A stretch of 64,000 nucleotides of DNA from Pseudomonas neuropathica. GTDB taxonomy: Bacteria > Pseudomonadota > Gammaproteobacteria > Pseudomonadales > Pseudomonadaceae. The notes beneath the pieces are model-generated. The model was not told the DNA's origin. It was given only the letters and a program-made list of their open reading frames with translations, and made no database searches. The stretch lies in the NCBI RefSeq assembly GCF_015461835.1, contig NZ_JACOPX010000009.1, positions 124,001 through 188,000 of the forward strand, given 5' to 3'. Below are positions 23,748-32,371 of the stretch, one piece after another. Position numbers and translations under genes: made by a program. The first letter of the stretch is position 1, and each line of letters starts with the position of its first letter.

Positions 23748-24995
23748 ATGACCCAGAATTCCGCCTCCTCCCCCGCTCACGTCGCCATCATTGGCGGTGG
23801 CCCCGCCGGCCTGATGGCCGCCGAAGTGCTGAGCCAGGCCGGAATCCGCGTCGATCTCTACGACGGCATGCCCTCGGTCGGCCGCAAGTTCCTGCTCGCT
23901 GGCGTCGGCGGCATGAACATCACCCATTCCGAAGCCTACCCGGCGTTCCTTTCACGCTACGCCGAGCGTGCCCCGCAGATCGCTCCGTTGTTACGCGGCT
24001 TCGACGCCGATGCGTTGTGTAAATGGATTCACGACCTAGGCATCGAAACTTTTGTCGGCAGCTCCGGCCGGGTTTTTCCTACGGACATGAAAGCCGCGCC
24101 ACTGTTGCGCGCCTGGCTCAAGCGCCTGCGCGACAGTGGCGTGGTTATCCACACCCGCCATCGCTGGCTCGGTTGGGATGAACACGGCGCGCTGAGCATC
24201 GACAGCCCGGAAGGTGAAATCACCGTAAAACCCGACGCCACCCTGCTCGCCCTCGGCGGCGGCAGCTGGGCGCGCCTCGGTTCCGACGGTGCGTGGATGT
24301 TGCCGCTGGAGCAACGCGGTGTAGGACTGACGCCATTGCAGCCGAGCAATTGCGGCTTCGAAGTGCAGGCCTGGAGCGAATTGATGGTGAGCAAATTCGC
24401 TGGCGCACCGCTGAAAAATATCGCCATCGGTTTGAATGACGATATTCCGCGCTTGGGCGAATGTGTAATCACCGCTACAGGGATCGAGGGCAGCCTGATT
24501 TATGCGCTGTCGGCGCCGATTCGTGAGGCGATCAATCAGCAAGGCGCGGCGGTTATTCACATCGATCTGCTGCCCGGCCGACCTGTGGATAAAGTGCAGG
24601 CAGCGTTGAGCAAGCCACGCGGTTCGCGCTCGATGGCCAAGCATCTGCACAGTCAGATCGGGATTGATGGGGTGAAAGCGGCGTTGTTGCGGGAACTGAC
24701 TGATGCGGCGACCTTCGCCGATCCGGCGCTGTTGGCGCGGGCGATCAAGGCCTTGCCGCTGACGTTGGTGAAAACTCGTCCGCTGGACGAAGCGATCAGC
24801 AGCGCTGGTGGCGTGACGTTTGAGGCGATGGATGAGCGCTTGATGCTCAAGGCGTTGCCGGGAGTGTTCTGCGCAGGCGAGATGCTCGATTGGGAAGCGC
24901 CGACGGGCGGGTATTTGCTGACGGGGTGTTTTGCTAGCGGCCGGGCGGCGGGGTTGGGGATTGTGCAGTGGCTCAAGTCCGAGGCGTCTGCCTGA
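23748..24995 (+). CDS. HI0933/YhiN-type flavoprotein (BaiN-like)
   Basis: 415 residues. N-terminal FAD-binding VAIIGGGPAGLMAAEVL (GGGPAG 16-21), then GRKFLLAGVGGMNITHSE, the mark of the HI0933/YhiN family, and C-terminal SAGGVTFEAMDERLMLK and GEMLDWEAPTGGYLLTGCF closing the FAD site. Family members are NAD(P)/FAD-dependent; one (BaiN) reduces a bile-acid ring, and most have no known substrate. ATG at 23748; the extended frame to 23652 enters the REP and is rejected. Monocistronic, ending at a class C repeat. Confidence 0.9.
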   Translation: MTQNSASSPAHVAIIGGGPAGLMAAEVLSQAGIRVDLYDGMPSVGRKFLLAGVGGMNITHSEAYPAFLSRYAERAPQIAPLLRGFDADALCKWIHDLGIETFVGSSGRVFPTDMKAAPLLRAWLKRLRDSGVVIHTRHRWLGWDEHGALSIDSPEGEITVKPDATLLALGGGSWARLGSDGAWMLPLEQRGVGLTPLQPSNCGFEVQAWSELMVSKFAGAPLKNIAIGLNDDIPRLGECVITATGIEGSLIYALSAPIREAINQQGAAVIHIDLLPGRPVDKVQAALSKPRGSRSMAKHLHSQIGIDGVKAALLRELTDAATFADPALLARAIKALPLTLVKTRPLDEAISSAGGVTFEAMDERLMLKALPGVFCAGEMLDWEAPTGGYLLTGCFASGRAAGLGIVQWLKSEASA

Positions 24996-25234
24996 ACCCT
25001 CACCCCAGCCCTCTCAGGGAGAGGGGGCCGACCGAGGTGTCTGACGTCATCCATCGACCTGAAACAACGAGTCGATTATGGCCTCGGCCAGCCGACCGAG
25101 GTATCTGCTGCCATACATCGACCTGAAAGACTGAGCCGATTATGGATTCACAGCCATAGGATCAGGTCGGCGTACTTCGCAAGCATCCCCCCAATCAGTC
25201 CCCTCTCCCTCCGGGAGAGGGTTAGGGTGAGGGG
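24996..25234. repeat. Class C intergenic repeat with terminal inverted repeats
   Basis: About 239 bp, bounded by CCCTCACCCCAGCCCTCTC and GAGAGGGTTAGGGTGAGGG (17 of 19 bases pair). Inside, a unit of about 75 bp (CCGACCGAGG ... CATCGACCTGAAA ... CGATTATGG) is present twice in tandem; the related copy at 48014-48216 has it once. It has no coding capacity and is followed by T5, so it may also terminate rhlE and the YhiN-like gene. Confidence 0.75.
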
Positions 25235-25243
25235 TTTTTGATC

Positions 25244-26581
25244 TTACGGCTTGCGCTTGCGAGGCCCGGTATTGAACACCGGCACTTTACGCACAGGCTT
25301 GATCGAAGGCTCCGGCGCCTGCGTCTCGCCGCTGTCGACCCACTTGCCCAGATTGCGCTTGCCGCCACCGCCAGAGGCTTTCGGCTTCTTCGGTTTCTTC
25401 GGCTTCTTGATCACCTGACCGCTGGCATCGGTATCCGGCACGCGGTGTTCAGGCTCGAAATCCGGCTCGTTCTGACGCTTCAAGGTCTGGCGCGTCAGCA
25501 TTTCAATCGCCGACAACATGTTCACTTCATCCGCGCATACCAGCGAAATAGCCTCGCCCGTCGCACCCGCACGGCCGGTACGACCGATGCGGTGGATGTA
25601 ATCCTCAGCCACGATCGGCAGATCGAAGTTGATCACCAGCGGCAGATCTTCGATATCCAGACCACGGGCAGCCACGTCGGTGGCCACCAGAATCTGCACT
25701 TCGCTGAGTTTGAAACGATCCAGTGCACGCTGACGGGTCGCCTGCGGTTTATCACCATGGATGCCGTCGGCATTGACACCGAGGCCCTGCAGTTTTTCCA
25801 CCAGAGCATCAACGCCGTTGCGGGTCTTGGCAAACACCAGTACCTGCTTCCACTTGTTCTTGCGCATCAGGTGCACGAACAGCTCGGCCTTGCGCTTCTT
25901 GTCCACCGTGACGATCCACTGCTTGACCGTATTGGCGGCGACGTTGCGCGGGCTGACTTCAATGCTCAGCGGATCGTTGAGCATCTGCCCGGCCAGCAGG
26001 CGGATGTCATCGGAGAAGGTTGCGGAAAACAGCAGTGTCTGGCGCTTTTTCGGCAGCATGCGGTAAATGTTCGCCAGTTCTTCGGAGAAGCCCAGGTCGA
26101 GCATACGATCGGCTTCATCCAGCACCAGAGTCTGCAACTGATCGAGTTTCAGCGCGTTCTGGCGGAACAGGTCGATCAGGCGACCAGGCGTGGCGACCAG
26201 CACATCGACGCCGCCGCGCAGCTTCATCATTTGCGGGTTGATGCTAACGCCGCCGTACACCGCGTACGTGCGCAGCGGCAGGTTTTCGGCGTACTGGCGC
26301 ACAGACTCATGAACCTGCTCGGCCAGTTCGCGGGTCGGCACCAGAATCAGCGCACGCGCCGAGTTGGCAGCGACTTTCGGCCCTTCCATGGCCAGCAACT
26401 GCAACAGTGGCAAGGCGAAACCGGCGGTTTTGCCAGTGCCGGTCTGAGCGGCAGCCATCAAGTCACGACCGGCCAGCACGGCCGGAATGGCTTGCGCCTG
26501 AACCGGCGTCGGGGTCTGGTAGCCGAGCGTCTCGAGAGAGCGCAGCAAGGGTTCGATCAGGCCAAGGGTGGCGAAAGTCAT
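25244..26581 (-). CDS. rhlE: ATP-dependent RNA helicase, DEAD-box
   Basis: 445 residues. All helicase motifs are present: Q-motif with FATLGL and PTPVQAQAIP, AQTGTGKT (45-52), PTRELAEQ, TPGRLID, DEAD (155-158), SAT, ATDVAARGLD and HRIGRTGR. After about residue 385 comes a basic tail of repeated KKP units and glycines, which in RhlE-type helicases binds RNA and helps ribosome assembly and mRNA decay. The ATG at 26581 gives the canonical MTFATLGL start; the longer frame is not supported. Confidence 0.94.
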   Translation of the reverse strand: MTFATLGLIEPLLRSLETLGYQTPTPVQAQAIPAVLAGRDLMAAAQTGTGKTAGFALPLLQLLAMEGPKVAANSARALILVPTRELAEQVHESVRQYAENLPLRTYAVYGGVSINPQMMKLRGGVDVLVATPGRLIDLFRQNALKLDQLQTLVLDEADRMLDLGFSEELANIYRMLPKKRQTLLFSATFSDDIRLLAGQMLNDPLSIEVSPRNVAANTVKQWIVTVDKKRKAELFVHLMRKNKWKQVLVFAKTRNGVDALVEKLQGLGVNADGIHGDKPQATRQRALDRFKLSEVQILVATDVAARGLDIEDLPLVINFDLPIVAEDYIHRIGRTGRAGATGEAISLVCADEVNMLSAIEMLTRQTLKRQNEPDFEPEHRVPDTDASGQVIKKPKKPKKPKASGGGGKRNLGKWVDSGETQAPEPSIKPVRKVPVFNTGPRKRKP

Positions 26582-26633
26582 GGGAGTACCGTAGGAAAAA
26601 ATAACGCAGGCATGCAATGCCGCGCAGTTTACC

Positions 26634-27569
26634 CTAATTCGTACGCGTTTCTGTGGGAACGGCTGTCGGCGCCACGACTGGCGGCTGTGCCGGCCGACGC
26701 CACTGCGGCAAGCCAATCAACACCACCGCGCTGATGATCACCAGCATCGCCAACGCTTCTTCGATGCCGATGGTCTCGCCGACAAACACAATCCCCAGCA
26801 ACACCGCGACCGCCGGATTGACGTAGGCATAACTGGTCGCCGCGGCCGGACGTACGTGCTTGAGCAGGTACATATAAGAGTTGAAAGCGATGATCGAGCC
26901 GAAGAAGATCAGATAGGCCAGCGCCAGCCAGCCCTCAATCGGCGGGACAGCTTGCAAGTGTTCACCACTGGCAGCGCTGCCAATCAGCAGCACCACACCG
27001 CCCACCAGCATTTCCACCGCACTGGCCATCGCGCCCTGTGGCAACGGCAGATGTTTGCTCCACACCGAACCGAACGCCCAGGTCGCCGCCGCAAAAATCA
27101 GCAACGCCGCGCCCATCGGACTCGATTGCAGATTGGAGCCCATGTTGAGCATGGCGATGCCGATAATCCCCAACGCCACCCCGGCCCACTCCAAGCGGGT
27201 ATTGCGCGCTCCCCAGAAATAGCCACAGAGCAACGTAAACAACGGCACCGTCGCCACCGCCAATGCCGCAACGCCCGAAGCTACGCCGGTATGCTCGGCC
27301 ACGCTAACCGCGCCATTACCGAAACTGAGCAGCAAAATCCCGATGATCCCCGCCGCTTTCCATTGCGCCCAAGTCGGCGCCGGTGCCCCGCGCCAGCGCA
27401 GGAAGGCGTACATCAGGCTGCCGGCGATCACGAAGCGCACCCCGCCGAGCATCAGCGGCGGCCAGTATTCGACGCCAATGCGGATCACCAGATAGGTCGA
27501 TCCCCAAATCACATACAACGCAAAAAACGCGGCGATCAGCGGCAAGGAAAAACGGCGCAAGGCAGGCAT
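26634..27569 (-). CDS. EamA-type DMT exporter (YedA-like)
   Basis: 311 residues with ten hydrophobic segments in two EamA repeats (ALYVIWGSTYLVIRIGVEYW in the first; YVNPAVAVLLGIVFVGET in the second), the E. coli YedA pattern. Probable exporter of an amino acid or related metabolite. It is divergent from an AsnC-type regulator 163 bp away, a common exporter/regulator arrangement. Start at the ATG at 27569; the frame extends further upstream but only the downstream start gives a hydrophobic N-terminus without a polar leader. Confidence 0.88.
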   Translation of the reverse strand: MPALRRFSLPLIAAFFALYVIWGSTYLVIRIGVEYWPPLMLGGVRFVIAGSLMYAFLRWRGAPAPTWAQWKAAGIIGILLLSFGNGAVSVAEHTGVASGVAALAVATVPLFTLLCGYFWGARNTRLEWAGVALGIIGIAMLNMGSNLQSSPMGAALLIFAAATWAFGSVWSKHLPLPQGAMASAVEMLVGGVVLLIGSAASGEHLQAVPPIEGWLALAYLIFFGSIIAFNSYMYLLKHVRPAAATSYAYVNPAVAVLLGIVFVGETIGIEEALAMLVIISAVVLIGLPQWRRPAQPPVVAPTAVPTETRTN

Positions 27570-27732
27570 GGGCAGCTCGAAAGTCAGGCTCAGGGGATGG
27601 ATTATTCTAGAAAGGCGCACGAGCAAAAATAAGCTACAAAACCTGTTTATAGCGCCGGTACACTTTGGAAAACACGGAGATTGACGGGATAAACCGCGAT
27701 TTCGAAAGTCTGGCATTTTCAGGAGTACGGCC

Positions 27733-28188
27733 TTGGACAAATACGACCGCATGCTGCTCAGTGCCCTGCTGGAAAACGGCCGTGCGTCCTACGCCGACCT
27801 GGCGCGCAAAGTGAACCTCTCCGCCCCGGCCGTCGCCGAGCGCGTGGCCAAGCTTGAAGCTGCCGGGGTAATTACCGGGTATGAGGCAAAAATCGACCTG
27901 TCGAAAATCGGTCTGCCGATCCAGTGCATGATCGAATTGCGCCTGCACCAGAACGGCAGTCAGAAGGTGTACGACGAGCTGGTGAAAATCCCGCAACTGA
28001 CCGAATGCTTCCGAGTGACAGGCGATCCGTGCGTGATGATGAAGGCCGCGGTGGGATCGATGACGGAGCTTGAGGAGTTGATCAATCGGGTGGCGAAGTT
28101 CGGCTTCAGCAAGACCTCGATTGTGTTGTCGAGTGCCATCGAAAAGCGTGTGCCGTTAGGCCAGATCGAAGGCAACGGCAAATCCTGA
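27733..28188 (+). CDS. Lrp/AsnC-family regulator
   Basis: 151 residues from a TTG at 27733 preceded by CAGGAG at good distance. Winged helix in residues 1-60 (DRMLLSALLENGRASYADLA, LSAPAVAERVAKLEAAGVI), then the RAM/AsnC ligand domain with a GDPCVMMKAAVGSMTELE segment. It is divergent from the YedA-like exporter and probably controls it in response to an amino acid. Ends at a class A REP. Confidence 0.9.
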   Translation: MDKYDRMLLSALLENGRASYADLARKVNLSAPAVAERVAKLEAAGVITGYEAKIDLSKIGLPIQCMIELRLHQNGSQKVYDELVKIPQLTECFRVTGDPCVMMKAAVGSMTELEELINRVAKFGFSKTSIVLSSAIEKRVPLGQIEGNGKS

Positions 28189-28206
28189 TGACAATAGTTC
28201 CCCCCC

Positions 28207-28296
28207 TGTAGGAGTGAGCCTGCTCGCGATAGCGGCGCGTCAGTCGAAACAAATGTTGACTGACACACCGTCATCGCGAGCAGGCTCACTCCTACA
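28207..28296. repeat. REP doublet (REPIN-like), class A
   Basis: TGTAGGAGTGAGCCTGCTCG and complement at the ends, with CGCGATAGCGG/CCGTCATCGCG inside. Sits between the convergent AsnC regulator and exonuclease genes. Confidence 0.85.
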
Positions 28297-28319
28297 GGGG
28301 TTCTGTGTTGGGCTTGGGA

Positions 28320-28925
28320 TCAGCGATAGCGCTGCAGGTGCTCGCTGACTTTCGCGGCCGGGACTTTCTGCAACTTGCACAGCAGGTCGTGCGATAGCTC
28401 GCTGACGCCGTGCTTGTGCCGCAACTCATCCGCCAGATGCGCCATCAGGTTGGCCGCCATCTCGGCATCAGCCATCGCCCGGTGAGCCTGGCCGGTGTGA
28501 GGCAGGCGCGCAAACGTGGTCAGCGTACCGAGCTTGTGATTCGGCGCCGCCGGCATCAGCCGCCGTGCCAGCAGCAGCGAACAGGCAAAGTTCTGCAATC
28601 GCGTGCGCTTGATCCGCCCCAGTTCAAAGTCCCAGAACTTCTGGTCGAACGAGGCGTTGTGCGCCACCAACGGCGTGCAGCCGACAAACTCGTTGACTTC
28701 GTTCATCACCTGCTCGGCCGACGGCGCGGTGCGCAGCATGGCGTTGCTGATGCCGGTCAGTTGCTCGATGAACGCGGGGACGCGGACGCCGGCGTTCATC
28801 AGGCTCTGGTAACGCTCGACGATGCGACCGTTTTCCAGCATGACCACGGCGATTTCCGTGGCGCGACAGCTGCTGTTCGGCGACAGGCCGGTGGTTTCAA
28901 AGTCGATGACTGCAATGCGTTCCAA
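28320..28925 (-). CDS. DEDDh 3'-5' exonuclease (DnaQ-like)
   Basis: 201 residues. Exo I is AVIDFETTGL (Asp8, Glu10), Exo II LVAHNASFDQKF (Asp of NASFD), Exo III HRAMADAEMAANLM (His and Asp). These are the acidic metal ligands and the general base of DnaQ-type exonucleases such as the Pol III epsilon subunit and RNase T. The C-terminal 60 residues do not show a partner-binding motif I recognise. Followed by a NYN-domain gene in the same direction (upstream, 21 bp apart), so the two may be co-transcribed. Confidence 0.88.
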   Translation of the reverse strand: MERIAVIDFETTGLSPNSSCRATEIAVVMLENGRIVERYQSLMNAGVRVPAFIEQLTGISNAMLRTAPSAEQVMNEVNEFVGCTPLVAHNASFDQKFWDFELGRIKRTRLQNFACSLLLARRLMPAAPNHKLGTLTTFARLPHTGQAHRAMADAEMAANLMAHLADELRHKHGVSELSHDLLCKLQKVPAAKVSEHLQRYR

Positions 28926-28946
28926 ACCGGGTGGTACTCCGTCAAA

Positions 28947-29426
28947 TCAATTCTTTAGAAGCAGCGGGCCTTCGATCGGCACGTAACGGCTGGCGGCGCG
29001 GATCAGCGAGTTGGCCGTCAGGCCCGGCACGCCGTAGGCGACGGCTTGAACGCCGTGCTTGCTGATGATGCGTTCGAGCAGCATGTCGAAATCGCCGTCA
29101 CCGGAAGCCAGGACGATTTCGTCGACGTGGTCGGCGGCGTCCATGATGTCGAGGGTGATGCCCACGTCCCAGTCGCCCTTGGCCGAGCCGTCGCTGCGCT
29201 GGATGTAGGGCTTGAGCTTCACAGTGAAACCGAGGTTGCGCAGGATCTGCTGGAACTGCTGCTGCTTGCTGTCGCCACGGTCGATCGCGTAGGCGTAGGC
29301 CTCGACGATCTGCCCGTCCTTGCTGATGTCGGCCCACAATGCGGCGTAGTTGAAGTGACAACCATAAGCCTGACGCACGGTGTAGTAGAGGTTCTGCACG
29401 TCGGCGAACACTGCGATTTTTTTCAC
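28947..29426 (-). CDS. NYN-domain protein (LabA/DUF88 family)
   Basis: 159 residues. The PIN-like nuclease fold of the NYN family is seen as FADVQNLYYT (first acidic residue), GDWDVGITLDIMDAA and LASGDGDFDMLLERI (acidic cluster of the active site). NYN proteins are predicted ribonucleases acting on small or tRNA-like RNAs; a specific target is not known. Lies upstream of the DEDDh exonuclease on the same strand with 21 bp between, so a joint role in RNA turnover is possible. Confidence 0.85.
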   Translation of the reverse strand: MKKIAVFADVQNLYYTVRQAYGCHFNYAALWADISKDGQIVEAYAYAIDRGDSKQQQFQQILRNLGFTVKLKPYIQRSDGSAKGDWDVGITLDIMDAADHVDEIVLASGDGDFDMLLERIISKHGVQAVAYGVPGLTANSLIRAASRYVPIEGPLLLKN

Positions 29427-29530
29427 CGGAGTTCCTGTGGGCGCGCAAGCGCACGAAGCGGGATCAGGCGCCAGGCCCGAAAAAGGCGCTCAGTATGCCA
29501 GCCATCAGGAGGGTTCCGCGAATAATCGGC

Positions 29531-29552
29531 CCGGAGCCCTCAGGGGCTCCGG
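29531..29552 (-). terminator. Hairpin downstream of the DUF2076 gene
   Basis: Perfect 9-bp stem CCGGAGCCC/GGGCTCCGG with loop TCAG, 12 bp past the DUF2076 stop. No U-tract follows, so this is only a likely terminator or 3'-end stabiliser. Confidence 0.4.
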
Positions 29553-29564
29553 ACGAATGGTGAG

Positions 29565-30320
29565 TCAGACGAAGGAATCGTCGTCATCGAAGAACGATGA
29601 GTTGTCGTTGCCGTAGTCGGTGTCGGTGAAGCCGCCCTGGTCATTGCCAGAGAAGCCGTTATCGGCCACACGCTGGTCATCGCCCCAACCGTTGTTGCTC
29701 TGGTCGGCGACCTGCGCCGGCTCTTCCTTGATCACTTCAACGATTTCTTCAGGCTGCTGGTTGTGATGGAACAGGCTGCTGATGCCCTGCGCCAGCATCA
29801 CACCACCCGCGACACCGGCAGCGGTTTTCAAGGCGCCGCCAAGGAAGCTGCTGCCGGCTGCCGGAGCGGCTTGCTGCGCATAGTTAGGCGGCGCTGCGCC
29901 GAAGTTCTGTTGTGGCGCGGGGGCCGCGTAATTCTGTTGCGGTGCCGGTTCGCGCCAGCCGCCAGTCGAGGCTGGGGCGCTCTGGGTCGGCGCTGGACGC
30001 GGGCTGCCACCAAAAATGCTCGACAGGAAACCACCGCCGCCGCTCGGCGCCGGGGCGGCACTCTGCGCCTTGGCCGCTTGCAACTCGGCCTGCAACTGCT
30101 GGACTTGCTGAGTCAGTTGCTTGTTCTGCTCGTCAAGGCTCTTGAGCGCTGCCTCTTGCACCAGAATCGCCTGGGTCATGAAATAACCTGCCGCCGGTTG
30201 GCGGGTCAGGTGTTCCTTGATCCGCGCCTCGGCCTGGGCGTCGCGCGGGGCTGCCTCCGTTTCGGCCTGTTGCAGCCGGGAAAACAGTCCATCGATCAGG
30301 GTTTGCTCTTCGCTGTTCAT
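29565..30320 (-). CDS. DUF2076 family protein
   Basis: 251 residues from the ATG at 30320, which follows GAGG at suitable distance. N-terminal helical part (EEQTLIDGLFSRLQQAE), a Q-rich coiled coil (about 58-85), a Gly/Pro/Gln/Ala-rich linker, a short hydrophobic glycine-rich segment (LGGALKTAAGVAGGVMLAQG, about 160-180), and a strongly acidic C-terminal tail ending in DDDDSFV. This architecture is DUF2076, described as periplasmic/envelope proteins; no signal peptide is obvious here. Function unknown. Confidence 0.8.
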   Translation of the reverse strand: MNSEEQTLIDGLFSRLQQAETEAAPRDAQAEARIKEHLTRQPAAGYFMTQAILVQEAALKSLDEQNKQLTQQVQQLQAELQAAKAQSAAPAPSGGGGFLSSIFGGSPRPAPTQSAPASTGGWREPAPQQNYAAPAPQQNFGAAPPNYAQQAAPAAGSSFLGGALKTAAGVAGGVMLAQGISSLFHHNQQPEEIVEVIKEEPAQVADQSNNGWGDDQRVADNGFSGNDQGGFTDTDYGNDNSSFFDDDDSFV

Positions 30321-30498
30321 GGCGACCTCGTAGATTGCCGGGGATAACATTGCCCTCGTCCACGTTGGCCGAGGTGCTCTCCTGTAATGGAGACGGCGAC
30401 AAAACGTTTCAATGACCTTTACCGAATGTTTACGTTTGTGTCGCGCCAGCCATCATCGGTTAAAGTGAGCCACTGTTTTCGACCTGCGATACCGACTG

Positions 30499-31173
30499 AT
30501 GAATGCCCTCGAAGTGCTGCGCGACTCTCTGTATTTTTTCAAACGCCATTTGGGCAGCATCGTACGGTTGTGCCTGCCGCTGGTGATTTTCGAAGCGTTT
30601 TTACAACAAGTGGTCGATCGCGCCAGCGGGCCGGAAAATATCTCGGCCATCAGTATCGTCGTCGGTCTGCTGGTGTATCCGCTGTACACCGCAGCGCTGA
30701 TCCTGTTCCTCGATGCGCGCAGCCGTGGCGAGGCGCCGCGCAACCGTGACCTGCTGGCGATGGCCGCCACTCTGTGGCCGCGCTTCGCGTTGCTCACGGC
30801 GCTCAATACCTTGCTGATTCTGTTGGGCCTGTCGCTGTATTTCCTGCCGGGCCTGATGCTGATGGTCATGCTCGCGTTCGGCGAATACCTGCTGGTGCTG
30901 CGTGGTATGGGTCCGTTGCAGGCGATGAAGGAAAGCCTGCGCCTGACCCGCGGGCATTTCTGGCGGATCCTGCTGTGCATTCTCTGCGTGATGACGCCGC
31001 TGTGGTTGCTCAAAGGCGCGACACTGGCGGTGTACCCCGAGCCGCAGAATCCTGTGATCGCGATATTGATCGACAGTGCTCACAGCTTCCTGCAACTGTT
31101 CACCAGCGTGGTGCTGTTCCGCCTGTTCATGCTGATCAGCGAATTGCCTGACAAACGCGACAGAGCCATCTGA
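30499..31173 (+). CDS. YciC-like inner-membrane protein
   Basis: 224 residues with five to six hydrophobic segments. The N-terminal LEVLRDSLYFFKRHLGSI and the PLQAMKESLRLTRGHFWRI loop, followed by a long hydrophobic stretch, fit the YciC/DUF975-like group of polytopic membrane proteins. No enzymatic motif is seen. The starting ATG at 30499 is the only well-placed one. It is followed by the EEP hydrolase 75 bp downstream on the same strand. Confidence 0.72.
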   Translation: MNALEVLRDSLYFFKRHLGSIVRLCLPLVIFEAFLQQVVDRASGPENISAISIVVGLLVYPLYTAALILFLDARSRGEAPRNRDLLAMAATLWPRFALLTALNTLLILLGLSLYFLPGLMLMVMLAFGEYLLVLRGMGPLQAMKESLRLTRGHFWRILLCILCVMTPLWLLKGATLAVYPEPQNPVIAILIDSAHSFLQLFTSVVLFRLFMLISELPDKRDRAI

Positions 31174-31248
31174 GCGCACTGCGCTTGGGCTTCGAGACGA
31201 CCGTCAGGTATGCTCGGGGCCACTTTTTGTAACGCTATAAGCCGAGCC

Positions 31249-32328
31249 ATGACCCGTCTACTGCGCTACACCCTGTTGCTTGTCGTGCTCGCCATCGTCG
31301 TGATCGGCGGGTTGATGTTCAGCCTGACCTGGCGCCCGGACGCCCGCGAAACCCTGCCGGTCAGTTGCACGGGGACACCACCGACGCTGGTGCCGGGCCA
31401 GGCGCTGAAAGTCATGACCTGGAACGTGCAGTTTCTCGCGGGCAAGCGCTATGTGTTCTGGAATGACCTGGCTCAGGGCGACGATGAAACGCCGACGCTG
31501 GAAGACATGGCCTTCAGCCTCGACGAAGTGGCACGCGTGATCCGTGACGAGCAGCCCGATGTGGTATTGCTGCAGGAGCTCGATGACGGGGCCAAGGCCA
31601 GCGACTATCAGAACCAGCTCAAGCTGTTGCAGGAACGCGTGGCCGACCTCTATCCATGCAGCGCCAGTGCGTTCGACTGGAAAGCCGAATTCGTCCCCGA
31701 TCCGCACATTTACGGCAGCGTCGGCCGGCAACTGGCGACCCTGAGTCGCTACCGCATCGAGCACGCCGAACGCTTGCAATTGCCGGTGCCCTCCGCCAAT
31801 TTCATCAGCCGTCAGTTCCAGCCGAAAGACGCCCTGCTTGCGACCAAACTGCCGCTGAGTGATGGTGGGCAACTGACCGTGTTCAACACGCATCTGGCGC
31901 GTGCCAGCCATCCGGACGACACTTCGCTCGCGCAGGTAACCGCAGTCGCCAAGGTGCTCGACAAATACGAGAGTCAGGGCCTGCCGTGGTTGATCGGCGG
32001 CGACTTCAACCTGTTGCCGCTCGGCCAGTATCGTCGTCTCCCCGCCGAACAGCGCACGCCCTACTCCGCCGACAGCGAACTGCATCTGCTGTGGGACAAG
32101 TACCCGATGATCCCGACCAACAACGAAGCCAGCGGCATAGACCGTGTGCACTGGCTGACCCACTACCCCAATGATCCCGGCCTGAATGGCCCGGATCGTA
32201 CAGTCGACTACCTGTTTTACAGCCCGAAGATCAAGCGGGTCGAAGCAATGGTGCGCCAGGACGATACCTTGCGCATCTCCGATCACTTGCCGGTGATTGC
32301 ACGCTTCCTGCTGCCGGCGGCGCCCTAG
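31249..32328 (+). CDS. Endonuclease/exonuclease/phosphatase-fold hydrolase
   Basis: 359 residues. An N-terminal membrane anchor (LLRYTLLLVVLAIVVIGGLM) is followed by the EEP fold: MTWNVQFLAG (Asn metal ligand), VVLLQELDDGAK (catalytic Glu), WLIGGDFNLLP (Asp and Asn), and the C-terminal ISDHLPVIARF (Asp-His). Members cleave phosphodiesters: DNA, inositol phosphates, sphingomyelin. Periplasmic localisation is probable. A TATGCTCGGGG promoter-like box lies about 40 bp upstream. Confidence 0.85.
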   Translation: MTRLLRYTLLLVVLAIVVIGGLMFSLTWRPDARETLPVSCTGTPPTLVPGQALKVMTWNVQFLAGKRYVFWNDLAQGDDETPTLEDMAFSLDEVARVIRDEQPDVVLLQELDDGAKASDYQNQLKLLQERVADLYPCSASAFDWKAEFVPDPHIYGSVGRQLATLSRYRIEHAERLQLPVPSANFISRQFQPKDALLATKLPLSDGGQLTVFNTHLARASHPDDTSLAQVTAVAKVLDKYESQGLPWLIGGDFNLLPLGQYRRLPAEQRTPYSADSELHLLWDKYPMIPTNNEASGIDRVHWLTHYPNDPGLNGPDRTVDYLFYSPKIKRVEAMVRQDDTLRISDHLPVIARFLLPAAP

Positions 32329-32371
32329 GCAGGGCCCAGGAACACTGCCCGAATTGACGATATGGAATCCC

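Noticed and set aside
24996..25234. CRISPR-like array from the repeated core in the class C element
   Set aside because: Only two tandem units, no short uniform repeats separated by spacers, and no cas genes nearby.
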